Part shown: piece after piece, positions 14,332-22,186 of the stretch | Layout: each line of letters opens with the position of its first letter | Numbering within the stretch: the first letter of the stretch is position 1 | Source: JAGORM01 sp964406795 | GTDB lineage: Bacteria; Patescibacteriota; Microgenomatia; Levybacterales; GWA1-39-11 | Direction: 5' to 3' | Assembly (NCBI GenBank): GCA_964406795.1 | Contig: CAYOTA010000008.1 | Coordinates: forward strand, 1-64,000 | DNA: 64,000 nt | Position numbers and translations under genes: made by a program | The notes under the pieces: generated by a model | The model's database searches: none | Told to the model about the DNA's origin: nothing | What the model saw: only the letters and a program-made list of their open reading frames with translations

Positions 14332-15732
14332 ATGAAGCTGTATAACACATTATCCCGTTCTCTAGAGGAGTTTGTACCATTGGATGAACAGACCGTCAAA
14401 ATGTACACCTGTGGCCCTACTGTATATGACTATGCACACATAGGGCATATGAGAAAGTACATAGGAGATGATATTTTACGCCGCACCCTTCAAAAAACCT
14501 GGGAAGTGAAACATGTTATGAATGTAACAGATGTGGGTCATTTGACTTCGGATTCAGATACCGGAGATGACAAAATGGAGCGGGGTGCTATAAAACATGG
14601 AAAAACTGTTTTGGAAGTAGCACGTTTTTTTGAAGAAGACTTTTTAAAGTCCATCAAAAAAGTAAATGTTTTAACCCCTACGGTTATTGCCCGCGCCACA
14701 GAACACATTGATGACCAGATCGCACTCATTGAAGAATTGGTTAAAAAGGGATACACCTACCAGACACATGAGGCCATTTATTTTGATGTTTCTAAGTTTC
14801 CCGAATACACTAAACTATCCCAGCAGAACTTAGATGACAAAATTACCGGCGCTCGGGGAGAGGTTGTAGTGGATAGCAAAAAAAAGAATCCTGCGGATTT
14901 TGTTTTATGGTTTTTTACTGTAGGAAGATTTGAAAATCATGTGCTCCGCTGGAATTCTCCATGGGGTGAGGGATTTCCGGGCTGGCACATAGAGTGTAGT
15001 GCCATGGCCATGCGCTATTTGGGTCCTACACTGGACATACACACGGGTGGAGTAGACCATGTGAGCATTCACCACACAAATGAGATTGCACAGTCAGAAT
15101 GTGCAACTGGAGTTGAATTTGTACGTTTTTGGATCCATCACGACTTTTTACGGGTTGAAGGAGAGAAAATGAGTAAGTCTTTAGGCAACTTAATTACTAT
15201 AAAAGATATTGAAAGCAGAAAAATTTCTCCACTTGCCTTTAGATATTTAACATTTCAAACCCATTATAGATCAGAGATGAACTTTACGTGGGAGTCACTG
15301 GATGCAGCGCAAACAGCACTTCAAAAATTGTATGAAACCGCTTCATCCTTAACCCAGGTTAATGAATATGCTGATATAGATTATATGGGCCGCTTTATGG
15401 ATGCGCTGGAGCAGGATTTAAATATGCCAAAAGCAATATCTATATTATGGGAAGTTGTAAGGTCTCAAAAAATAGAGGATTCAGTGAGAGCTAAAACAAT
15501 TCAGGAAATGGACACGGTATTAGGGCTTGAGATATTTGAAAATTCTAAAAAACAGTTAAAAATACCACCAAATGTTATGAGACTTGTGGAGGAGCGAGAT
15601 GCGTTTAAAAAGAACAGACAGTATACTCATGCTGATCATGCGAGGAATAAGATTGAGAAAATGGGGTATATACTAAAAGACGTAGTAGATGAGCATAAAA
15701 AGAAGCGCACGATTGTTTTAAGAAAAGTCTAA
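14332..15732 (+). CDS. cysS: Cysteinyl-tRNA synthetase
   Basis: Class I synthetase charging tRNA-Cys, 466 residues, family-typical. CTCGPTVYDYAHIGHMRKYI carries the first zinc cysteine and the HIGH signature; WHIECSAMAM and the HHTNEIAQSEC stretch give the remaining zinc ligands; the KMSKSLGN loop is intact. The C-terminal part ends with the DALR-type helical domain and a lysine-rich tail. An extended -10 (TGGTAAAAT, hexamer 14320-14325) lies 6 nt before the ATG, consistent with a leaderless message. The stop codon abuts the stop of the convergent gene with no intervening base. Certain. Confidence 0.98.
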   Translation: MKLYNTLSRSLEEFVPLDEQTVKMYTCGPTVYDYAHIGHMRKYIGDDILRRTLQKTWEVKHVMNVTDVGHLTSDSDTGDDKMERGAIKHGKTVLEVARFFEEDFLKSIKKVNVLTPTVIARATEHIDDQIALIEELVKKGYTYQTHEAIYFDVSKFPEYTKLSQQNLDDKITGARGEVVVDSKKKNPADFVLWFFTVGRFENHVLRWNSPWGEGFPGWHIECSAMAMRYLGPTLDIHTGGVDHVSIHHTNEIAQSECATGVEFVRFWIHHDFLRVEGEKMSKSLGNLITIKDIESRKISPLAFRYLTFQTHYRSEMNFTWESLDAAQTALQKLYETASSLTQVNEYADIDYMGRFMDALEQDLNMPKAISILWEVVRSQKIEDSVRAKTIQEMDTVLGLEIFENSKKQLKIPPNVMRLVEERDAFKKNRQYTHADHARNKIEKMGYILKDVVDEHKKKRTIVLRKV

Positions 15733-16530
15733 TTATCTTGCAGTCGGACGTGGAGTTAAAGTTGCAGATCTGACAGAGGTTGTAGGAGTTGTGACAACCG
15801 CTTCCACCTCAGCCAATCTTTTCAGATCATCTGACAGTGCTAAGCCAGGAAAGTGAATCATTCTTTCTGCATTTAACTGATTTTTTGTTGTGTCATCCAT
15901 AAATCCTGAAGCATAAACTCGTACACCCGGTAAAACTTTACTAAATCCCGATTTTACTAAATCATCAACCTCTGTATAGGACGATATTTTTGTACTTGTT
16001 TCAATATCTATACTAATTTTTTCACCTTTTTTATTAACTGCAGTAACTACAAAATTTCGTCTGTCCACTTCTGTTATAACTCCGTCAAAAAGGGTAGGGA
16101 TGTTGGACACGGTATTAACAAATCTAGCTAAGATCTGATCCGTTCCTTTATTTAACAATCCCACAATTCCCAAAGTGTCTCCCTTTTTAATATCTGATAT
16201 GCCAAATGTTTTAGATGAGGGGTTTGAAAACTTCGTGATTTCATCAATATTCACAATGCGGCGCTTATTATGTATATCTGTTAGCGTTATTTGTGTGCTT
16301 GTTGTTTGTGTTACCATTCCCAAAATTCCTCGTTTTTCAACCAACTTTAGTTCTGCAACACGGGACGCAACTAGGTCCTTAATTTTTTCAATCTGGCTTG
16401 AGTCTCCAATTGAAGTAGGAGACGATGAAATGCTAGGTTTTGGAGTAAGAGTGGTTGTTTGCGCTAAAGTATCAATTGGCATAATCCCGGAAGTAGCTAT
16501 CAACATAATTACAAGTAGTAGTATTTTCAT
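15733..16530 (-). CDS. Exported protein with two DUF5666-like beta domains
   Basis: 265 residues with a signal peptide (KILLLVIMLIATSGIMPIDT, cleaved near residue 24) and a Thr/Ser/Pro-rich linker. Two similar beta-rich units follow: RGILGMVTQTTSTQITLTDI...KGDTLGIVGLL and FDGVITEVDRRNFVVTAVNK...PGVRVYASGFM (each given here in part). This GxVtxxxxxxxxlxxxxG..., then kGdxvxvxG pattern resembles DUF5666/OB-like surface domains. The C-terminus is again Thr/Pro-rich. It is 4 nt downstream of the membrane-anchored gene at 16535, likely one operon of surface proteins. Function unknown. Confidence 0.7.
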   Translation of the reverse strand: MKILLLVIMLIATSGIMPIDTLAQTTTLTPKPSISSSPTSIGDSSQIEKIKDLVASRVAELKLVEKRGILGMVTQTTSTQITLTDIHNKRRIVNIDEITKFSNPSSKTFGISDIKKGDTLGIVGLLNKGTDQILARFVNTVSNIPTLFDGVITEVDRRNFVVTAVNKKGEKISIDIETSTKISSYTEVDDLVKSGFSKVLPGVRVYASGFMDDTTKNQLNAERMIHFPGLALSDDLKRLAEVEAVVTTPTTSVRSATLTPRPTAR

Positions 16531-16534
16531 ATTT

Positions 16535-16960
16535 TTAAAATTCCTCGGCTGAAAATGAAACTATTTTTGTGTCTGTTTTGGCATCTCCATCTGTATTTAT
16601 AGCAGTTGTAATAAGCTTATTTACGCCAGCCGCAATGGTTATTGTCGCGTTAAATTCCCCGTCCTCTGTTGGTCGTACCGTTATGTCCTCTGAGTTAGAT
16701 GAGATAATTACTATATTATCTGGATTTGTTTTCCCCTTCACTTGCAGGCTTCTTTTATTGGTTATGCTTTCGTCTTTGGGCTCATTTATTACAAGTAAAA
16801 ATGAGTCAGCATTTTGGGCTGTACGGGTTGAGGAAGGAGTAGGCTTAGGGTTTTCTGCAATTTTAGCAGGCTTTGCAGATTCGTACAGGAAAAATGCAAC
16901 AGTTGTTGCAAGTAACCCGAGCGTTACAGCAATAAAAATAATGACAATACGTTCTTTCAT
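16535..16960 (-). CDS. Membrane-anchored Ig-like surface protein
   Basis: 141 residues: one N-terminal membrane anchor (IVIIFIAVTLGLLATTVAFF), a Pro/Thr/Ser linker, then one compact beta-sandwich of about 85 residues with NEPKDESITNKRSLQVKGKT and ATITIAAGVNKLITTAINTD, which is the pattern of bacterial Ig-like/glucodextranase-B-like domains (P.dgsxvxxxxxxVxGxt..gxxxvxvng). It would sit on the outer face of the cell. It is the first gene of a two-gene operon with the DUF5666-like protein. No enzymatic motif. Divergent from the gene at 17079. Confidence 0.7.
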   Translation of the reverse strand: MKERIVIIFIAVTLGLLATTVAFFLYESAKPAKIAENPKPTPSSTRTAQNADSFLLVINEPKDESITNKRSLQVKGKTNPDNIVIISSNSEDITVRPTEDGEFNATITIAAGVNKLITTAINTDGDAKTDTKIVSFSAEEF

Positions 16961-17078
16961 AGGCTCGAGCAGGAGATTTTATTTGTGGCTTTCACCACGG
17001 AATGAGAGGTTTTATGATATTCCAAAAAGTGTGTCTTGTCAAGGAAGTAAGAATTGTGATATGCTCGTTAAACTCATT

Positions 17079-17576
17079 ATGGAAATCAGTTTAGTAAATA
17101 AAACGAGCGTAAAATTAAAAGGGAAAAACGCATCGGTTGTAATTGACCCCACCTCAAAAACAGAGGCAGATATAGTGCTTGCAACAAAAGCACTGGATTC
17201 ATTAACAATAGACAAAGTAGAGGGTGTGAGGCTTATTATTTCAGGACCGGGAGAATTTGAAGCGGGTGGAATAAGTATTACTGGTAAAGCCTCCAAAGGA
17301 ACTACTACCTATCACATCCTAGATAATTCTAAGGTTGTTTTTGCGACGTCTAATGGCATAGCGCAAGTTCCTGATGATGAGGAGTTTGATTGTTTATTAA
17401 TTGAAGTTATGGGGGACTTAAAAGAAGATGCTTTTGCTTCAGTGAATGCAAAATGTGTAGTGTTATTTGGTGATTTAAGCCTACTTACCACACAAAGTGA
17501 TAAGCAAGAAAAAGCCTCTAAAGTTAACCTCAAGAAAACAACCGAAATTGCAGGAAAGATGTTTTTACTAGAGTAG
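17079..17576 (+). CDS. Degenerate metallo-beta-lactamase-fold protein
   Basis: 165 residues from the ATG at 17079 (MEISLVNKTSVKLKGKNASV), which lines up with the first strands of MBL-fold (UlaG/COG2220-like) proteins (compare MexxylghssfxikgkxxxvvxDP); an in-frame ATG at 17061 is the alternative and has an AAGGAAG sequence upstream. The GPGEFEAGGISITGKAS element matches the family's GPGEyevxGvxixGi. The HxHxDH metal motif is absent, so it is unlikely to be a metal-dependent hydrolase. Such catalytically bare versions are seen in CPR genomes; role unknown. It lies 32 nt upstream of dnaB on the same strand. Confidence 0.6.
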   Translation: MEISLVNKTSVKLKGKNASVVIDPTSKTEADIVLATKALDSLTIDKVEGVRLIISGPGEFEAGGISITGKASKGTTTYHILDNSKVVFATSNGIAQVPDDEEFDCLLIEVMGDLKEDAFASVNAKCVVLFGDLSLLTTQSDKQEKASKVNLKKTTEIAGKMFLLE

Positions 17577-17608
17577 CTTCCTCTTGTCCAAAGATATAAA
17601 CTATAGAT

Positions 17609-18943
17609 ATGGCCCAGCGAATACCTCCTCATGACGACGATGCAGAAATTGCAGTGCTTGGCGCGCTGTTGATTGATCGTGAAGCAGCGCTTTTAAGCAC
17701 AGAACTCTTAAAGCCTGAATATTTTTATAATGATTCCAATAAAGTAATCTTTGAAGGAATGCAAGAACTATATGAAGTTAGAAAACCCATTGATATAGTT
17801 ACACTTACCAGCGTTTTAAAAACTCGCAAAGTTTTTGACCGCGTGGGTGGAGCTTCATACATAACCTCACTTGCCAATGCTGTGCCAACCGCTTCTAACA
17901 TTGAACATTATGCCGCTATTTTGCGCGAAAAATATCTCCGCCGCAGCTTGATTACTCTTGCAGGAACTATGACAGAGCAGGCATTTACTGAAGAAGACGA
18001 GGCGCCACAAGTATTGGATAATATTGAACAAAGCGTATATAGATTGAGCCAAGAAAATGTAAAACAGGGATTTTCACATATTAAAAATTCGCTTGCTGAA
18101 AGTTTTGACAGACTTGATCAGCTACACAAAGATGGGGGAGGAATGAGAGGTCTGGAAACAGGTTTTACGGAAATTGACTTTTTACTCTCAGGCCTGCAGC
18201 CTTCCAATATGATTGTATTGGCAGCGCGTCCCGGTCAGGGAAAAACAGCCTTTGTTGTTAATATGGCGCAAAACATTACCATTGCAGGAAAAAATCCCGT
18301 TGGGATTTTTTCCCTCGAAATGAGTAAAGAAGAGTTGGTTGACCGTTTGCTTGTGTCACAGTCAGATATAGACGCTTGGAAGCTTAAAACAGGAAGACTA
18401 TCTGAAGATGACTTTGAAAAATTATCAACAGCCATGGGAGAATTGGCCGAAGCGCCTATATTTATAGATGACACTCCAGGTATCACAATTGCTGAAATCA
18501 GAACCAAGGCTAGGCGCTTGCAGTTGGAATCAGGTATAAAATTACTCATAGTTGATTACTTGCAATTGGTAAATCCAGGGAAACGGCTTGAAAACCGTGT
18601 CCAAGAAGTGTCTTATGTGTCTCAAAATCTCAAAAATTTAGCACGTGAACTCAAAATTCCGGTTATTGCAGTTTCTCAGCTATCTCGTGCTGTTGAGCAG
18701 CGTGGTGAAAGGCGTCCACAGTTAGCCGATCTTCGTGAATCCGGTGCAATTGAGCAGGATGCTGATGTTGTTATGTTTTTGTACACAAAAGAAGAAGAAT
18801 TTACACCGCAAAGAATTGTGTCAATAAGTATTGCCAAGCACAGAAACGGTCCTGTTGGAGAAAAAGATCTGCTATTTAGGGGAGACCGGATCAAATTCTA
18901 TAATCTAGAAGGTAATAGAACTGACCCGCCGCAGCAAAATTAG
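17609..18943 (+). CDS. dnaB: Replicative DNA helicase
   Basis: Hexameric 5'-3' helicase of the replication fork, 444 residues as usual. The N-terminal domain (PPHDDDAEIAVLGALLIDRE) interacts with primase; the RecA-like C-terminal ATPase has Walker A ARPGQGKTAFVVNMA, EMSKEELVDRL, Walker B LLIVDYLQLV and the arginine-finger region VIAVSQLSRAVEQRGERRP...LRESGAIEQDADVVMFL (given in part). No intein. TATAAA at 17595-17600 lies 8 nt before the ATG, fitting the leaderless pattern. Certain. Confidence 0.97.
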   Translation: MAQRIPPHDDDAEIAVLGALLIDREAALLSTELLKPEYFYNDSNKVIFEGMQELYEVRKPIDIVTLTSVLKTRKVFDRVGGASYITSLANAVPTASNIEHYAAILREKYLRRSLITLAGTMTEQAFTEEDEAPQVLDNIEQSVYRLSQENVKQGFSHIKNSLAESFDRLDQLHKDGGGMRGLETGFTEIDFLLSGLQPSNMIVLAARPGQGKTAFVVNMAQNITIAGKNPVGIFSLEMSKEELVDRLLVSQSDIDAWKLKTGRLSEDDFEKLSTAMGELAEAPIFIDDTPGITIAEIRTKARRLQLESGIKLLIVDYLQLVNPGKRLENRVQEVSYVSQNLKNLARELKIPVIAVSQLSRAVEQRGERRPQLADLRESGAIEQDADVVMFLYTKEEEFTPQRIVSISIAKHRNGPVGEKDLLFRGDRIKFYNLEGNRTDPPQQN

Positions 18944-18986
18944 AAGTTTTGTAAGTCTCTTTATTTACCCAGCAACTCCCACAATT

Positions 18987-19015
18987 TTGATTTATAACTT
19001 TCAATTAGCTACAAT
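18987..19015 (+). promoter_or_regulatory. Promoter of the surface-protein gene at 19024
   Basis: TTGATT (18987-18992), 17-nt spacer, TACAAT (19010-19015); ATG follows after 8 nt. Confidence 0.7.
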
Positions 19016-19023
19016 AACAATAT

Positions 19024-19620
19024 ATGGCTTTTTCAACTGCGCAATTTAAGCGAAAACTGCACAAATTTTTAGGTTCTGTCAAGAATGCGCCGGATCGCAA
19101 ACACTATTTAGAGTTCGTAACGGCTGCGTTGTCAATTCCTGTTTTGTTAACAGTTATATTAGTTAATTTAAATAATTTAAACGCATCAAAGGCCATAGCA
19201 CCCATTCCTGCTCCTACCACTGCACCTCAAATTATTATAAGAGAGGGTGGTTCTAATCAAAGCCAGCCAACTCCTACAAGTCCTGAACTGTGCCAGAAAG
19301 AAGTGGGTCCTGTTATTATAACTTCACCCAAAGAAGGAGCAACGGTAACTGATAATCCGGTAAATTTTGTAATTAAGCATGACGCGCGGTATTGTTCGGT
19401 TGTGTGGTCATATAGGGTGAATAATGGTTCTTGGTCAGAGTACTCCAGTAATTCACCATCTATTTTTAATATGCCAAACGGTAATGTACGGTTCCAGTTG
19501 CGTGTACAAAGTACCGTGTCCCAAGACACTGACAATATTGAGTTAAATTTTAACTATCAAGGTGGACCTACGTCAACACCTACCCCAACTATGCAACCTA
19601 CCCCAACCACAACACTGTAA
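19024..19620 (+). CDS. Membrane-anchored surface protein with Pro/Thr tail
   Basis: 198 residues. A cytoplasmic basic N-terminus of ~40 residues, one membrane segment (about 43-60, ALSIPVLLTVILVNL), a Pro/Ala/Thr linker, then a beta-rich domain of about 85 residues (VGPVIITSPKEGATVTDNPV, and YCSVVWSYRVNNGSWSEYSS) that looks Ig/fibronectin-like with one Cys pair, and a short Pro/Thr repeat tail (TSTPTPTMQPTPTTTL). Probably exposed on the cell surface. No enzyme motif and no family name can be given. The leaderless promoter arrangement fixes the start. Confidence 0.7.
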   Translation: MAFSTAQFKRKLHKFLGSVKNAPDRKHYLEFVTAALSIPVLLTVILVNLNNLNASKAIAPIPAPTTAPQIIIREGGSNQSQPTPTSPELCQKEVGPVIITSPKEGATVTDNPVNFVIKHDARYCSVVWSYRVNNGSWSEYSSNSPSIFNMPNGNVRFQLRVQSTVSQDTDNIELNFNYQGGPTSTPTPTMQPTPTTTL

Positions 19621-19698
19621 TATTACTTATTGACAGAGCGTTTTTTATTTTGGTATTCTTGTCACTGTTTGCTAAAACGCAAACGAGTTTTTTACCAG

Positions 19699-20700
19699 AT
19701 GGTGACAATTTTAACTGGCGGATTTTATGGTGATGAAGGAAAAGGCAAGATTGTAGGGTATCTTGCAGTCACTGATAAGCCCGCACTTGTTGTAAGATCC
19801 GGTTCAGGTCCTCAGGCGGGTCACACCGTTACCCCAACTATAAAAGTCACACAAGTTCCTTCAGGACTGGTTAACCGTACAGTTAGACTCCTTATTGGTC
19901 GTGGTACATTAGTTTCGCCTGAAATATTTCTCAAGGAAGTTAAGGAAAATAAACTAGAGGGAAGGATTTTTATGGATAGCGGTTGCACTATTATAGAACG
20001 CAAACATATAGAGGCTGAAAAAGAGCTTGTTAAACGCGTGGGATCAGTTGGGACTGGAGTAGGTCCTGCCAGGGCAGATCGCGTTATGCGGCGCGCAAAA
20101 TTAGCCCGCGATATACCTGCACTCAAAAAATATATTACAAATGTTTCAAAAGAGGTTAATGATGCAATCTCAAAAAACAAAAAAGTTTTAGTTGAAGGTG
20201 TTCAGGGATATGGGCTGTCTCTTCTTGACTCCAAGTATTATCCCTACGTTACGTCCCAGGACACAACAGCGTCTCAGTTTGCTGCAGATACTGGGGTAGG
20301 TCCGCGCACAATAGAAAATGTAATTGTTGTATTTAAAGCATATTTGTCACGCGTAGGAGAGGATCCTGCATTTAAAGAGTGGAGTGCTGCTAAAGCCAAA
20401 AGACTAGGGATAACGGAACACGGAAGTGTTTCCGGGAGAGTGCGTAAATTGGGGGATTTTAGTGTTGAGATGGCAACCGACTCTATAATTGCGAATTCCG
20501 GAAATGTGTTTGCGCTAACCTGTCTTGATAGGCTTTTTCCAGGAAATGAAAATGTTACTGATTTTAAAAAATTAACCCCAGAGGCCAAAACATTTATCAA
20601 AGATTTAGAAAAAAAATTAAAAAGTAACACAAAATACTTTACTAAATTCCATCTTATATCCACGGGTCCAGACATTATGGACGTAATTGATTTGAGATAA
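19699..20700 (+). CDS. purA: Adenylosuccinate synthetase, short archaeal-type
   Basis: Catalyses GTP-dependent joining of IMP and aspartate, the first step from IMP to AMP. The GDEGKGK P-loop-like element, AGHTV, the GTGVGPARADRVMRRAK stretch (compare GTTxxGxGPAxxDrxxR), VEGVQGYGLSL, YPYVTSQDTTAS and the C-terminal LISTGP are all present. At 333 residues it is ~100 shorter than usual bacterial PurA (~430) and its spacing of motifs is that of the archaeal form (~340). The ATG at 19699 (MVTILTGGFYGDEGKGK) is chosen because the family starts there; the frame opens earlier at a non-conserved TTG-type start. Confident on function; archaeal affinity is by motif spacing and recall. Confidence 0.95.
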   Translation: MVTILTGGFYGDEGKGKIVGYLAVTDKPALVVRSGSGPQAGHTVTPTIKVTQVPSGLVNRTVRLLIGRGTLVSPEIFLKEVKENKLEGRIFMDSGCTIIERKHIEAEKELVKRVGSVGTGVGPARADRVMRRAKLARDIPALKKYITNVSKEVNDAISKNKKVLVEGVQGYGLSLLDSKYYPYVTSQDTTASQFAADTGVGPRTIENVIVVFKAYLSRVGEDPAFKEWSAAKAKRLGITEHGSVSGRVRKLGDFSVEMATDSIIANSGNVFALTCLDRLFPGNENVTDFKKLTPEAKTFIKDLEKKLKSNTKYFTKFHLISTGPDIMDVIDLR

Positions 20701-20710
20701 AACCCCACCG

Positions 20711-20719
20711 TGTTATAAT
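20711..20719 (+). promoter_or_regulatory. Extended -10 promoter of the gene at 20726
   Basis: TGTTATAAT: an extended -10 (TGn plus TATAAT at 20714-20719), ending 6 nt before the ATG. No good -35 is needed for this class. Confidence 0.7.
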
Positions 20720-20725
20720 CCCACC

Positions 20726-21709
20726 ATGGGAAAAATTGAAGGAATCAGAGTGCCTTTTCAGTACTATTGGGCTTCAGCTCAGTATCCATCGCATAATCGA
20801 CATGTTTTAGAAAAATTAAAAAATGAGCAGGCTGTGTCAAAAAATTTGGGGCATGCTGAAAGCTTAATGGAGATAAAAGATCCTCAAGGACATATTGATA
20901 GTTTTACAAAACATATGCAAGGAGATAATTCGGTCGGAATTGTAATTGCAAACCATGATCAACATGTAAATATTGCAGCCTTTTTAAAAACTCTTAAAAG
21001 AGTAAACCAAACATCACAGAAAGACTTACACCATCATTTAATCGTTACGTTGTCCCTTATTAATGGAGACCAAGGAGTTGACTTGCAAAGATTTGCTCTT
21101 GGAATGATTCCGATACTTGAAGAAAACAACATGAAAATGTCAGGCATTATGAGAAAGAAAGATGAGAAAGAATTCTACCAACCTTTCAATAAAGACGCCA
21201 AGAAAACACAGGTCGATCTAATTCAAGATACAAATGCTGCTTTAAGAAATATGATGCATTTACGAAGAAGTTTTCTAAAGGGGGAAATTATTTGGTTTTT
21301 CCCGGCAGGAACTACCACAGAAGGAACCATAAACCCTGATACTGGGCAGGATGTTGGCATGGACGATGTAGAAAATGAATCTCTTGCGGGTTTTATGACT
21401 GCCGCGCAAAAAAGAGGAAAGGACATGAAGGTTTTATCGTTAAGCTTGAATGGTTGTAATTTAATTGTACCTGCCAGAGAAACAAAGGCAACAGATCTTG
21501 CGCGTGAAACTGTAAAGTTTAATATGACATGGGGAAAAGTGTCTGGTAAGCCATTTCACATTGCAGAAATTATACCAGGAGAAATATACGGGCCGAATGA
21601 TTTAATAAACGAAGGTGTTAGTTTAGAAAATGGCCAACAGGTGAATACAGCTGCCCTTGAACGAATCGCAATAAATGTAGAACCTAGAAGGCGTGGGAAA
21701 TTTGCCTAA
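20726..21709 (+). CDS. Possible divergent acyltransferase (LPLAT-like)
   Basis: 327 residues, soluble. Not firmly recognised. Two elements resemble lysophospholipid acyltransferases: GIVIANHDQHVNIAAFLKTL (compare NHxxxxD; the Asp is Asn here) and IWFFPAGTTTEGTINPD (compare FPEGTRS). Between them are about 180 residues, similar to family spacing. The C-terminal part (LSLNGCNLIVPARE, then a beta stretch with KPFHIAEIIPGEIYGP) also recalls PlsC-like proteins where IPV.pvaI strands occur. If correct it would acylate a lipid or glycan at the membrane, but key residues deviate and activity may differ. A leaderless start is supported by the promoter. It lies between purA and tRNA-Leu. Confidence 0.45.
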   Translation: MGKIEGIRVPFQYYWASAQYPSHNRHVLEKLKNEQAVSKNLGHAESLMEIKDPQGHIDSFTKHMQGDNSVGIVIANHDQHVNIAAFLKTLKRVNQTSQKDLHHHLIVTLSLINGDQGVDLQRFALGMIPILEENNMKMSGIMRKKDEKEFYQPFNKDAKKTQVDLIQDTNAALRNMMHLRRSFLKGEIIWFFPAGTTTEGTINPDTGQDVGMDDVENESLAGFMTAAQKRGKDMKVLSLSLNGCNLIVPARETKATDLARETVKFNMTWGKVSGKPFHIAEIIPGEIYGPNDLINEGVSLENGQQVNTAALERIAINVEPRRRGKFA

Positions 21710-21716
21710 GCTATAT

Positions 21717-21802
21717 TGGTGGGCAAGGAGGGACTTGAACCCTCATAGCATTGCTGCCAAAGGTTTTTGAGACCTTCGCGTATACCATTCCGCCACTTGC
21801 CC
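21717..21802 (-). tRNA. tRNA-Leu (anticodon CAA), CCA encoded
   Basis: Minus strand: acceptor GGGCAAG pairs with CTTGCCC, anticodon arm AAGGT-CTCAAAA-ACCTT giving anticodon CAA, a long class II variable arm (TGGCAGCAATGCTA), T arm GAGGG-TTCAAGT-CCCTC, discriminator A and an encoded CCA at 21719-21717. The 5' 21 bases of the gene are repeated, in two pieces, at 22059-22069 and 22135-22144. Confidence 0.95.
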
Positions 21803-21811
21803 AAATATTTA

Positions 21812-22060
21812 TTACTTACTAAACAAATTACTTTTCATCCATCTACGTCCTGCAGACGATTTAAAATACTTTTCTTTCACTATAGATTCTTTTTCTGTTA
21901 TAAATGCTTCTGAATATATAACTTTCCAAGGTTTATATCTTTTAGTATATTTACTATTTCCATTATTATGTTCTATAAGTCTATTTTCTATATCCTTAGT
22001 ATGTCCAACGTATGTTTTAGTTCCCAAAAAGTTCAATAAAATATATGTAATATATTTCAT
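21812..22060 (-). CDS. GIY-YIG protein next to tRNA-Leu
   Basis: 82 residues from ATG at 22060 (MKYITYILLNFLGTKTYVGH); an upstream in-frame extension reads through the flanking repeats and is not credible. Signature strands TYILLN and TYVGHTKDIENRLIEHNNG (catalytic Arg in the second), followed by a lysine-rich region ending YFKSSAGRRWMKSNLF, typical of the URI/UvrC-type stand-alone GIY-YIG family common in Bacteroidetes and CPR. The gene is inserted exactly between the 5' end of tRNA-Leu and a broken second copy of that 5' end, which makes it look like a mobile or recently captured unit. Nuclease fold is confident; role is not. Confidence 0.85.
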   Translation of the reverse strand: MKYITYILLNFLGTKTYVGHTKDIENRLIEHNNGNSKYTKRYKPWKVIYSEAFITEKESIVKEKYFKSSAGRRWMKSNLFSK

Positions 22061-22144
22061 ACCATTCCGTCCGCCTAGGCTCGACGAGACTGGTCCGCCT
22101 AGGCTCGACGAGTCAAACACCTAGTCGAGACTGGCCACTTGCCC
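22059..22144. repeat. Split duplicate of the tRNA-Leu 5' end with a 24-bp tandem repeat
   Basis: ATACCATTCCG (22059-22069) and CCACTTGCCC (22135-22144) are the two halves of the tRNA's 5' segment found intact at 21782-21802. Between them lie TCCGCCTAGGCTCGACGAG at 22070-22088 and again at 22094-22112, joined by ACTGG, and a third partial GAGACTGG (22127-22134). Confidence 0.85.
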
Positions 22145-22148
22145 GCGT

Positions 22149-22177
22149 TTGATTTCGACTTCTTTGTATTATATACT
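22149..22177 (+). promoter_or_regulatory. Promoter of the aminopeptidase gene
   Basis: TTGATT (22149-22154), 17-nt spacer, TATACT (22172-22177); ATG at 22187 begins 9 nt later. Confidence 0.7.
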
Positions 22178-22186
22178 GTGTTGGCT

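Noticed and set aside
16569..17060. Long N-terminal extension of the MBL-like protein
   Set aside because: This part runs antisense through the Ig-like surface gene and has no family similarity; the start was moved to 17079.
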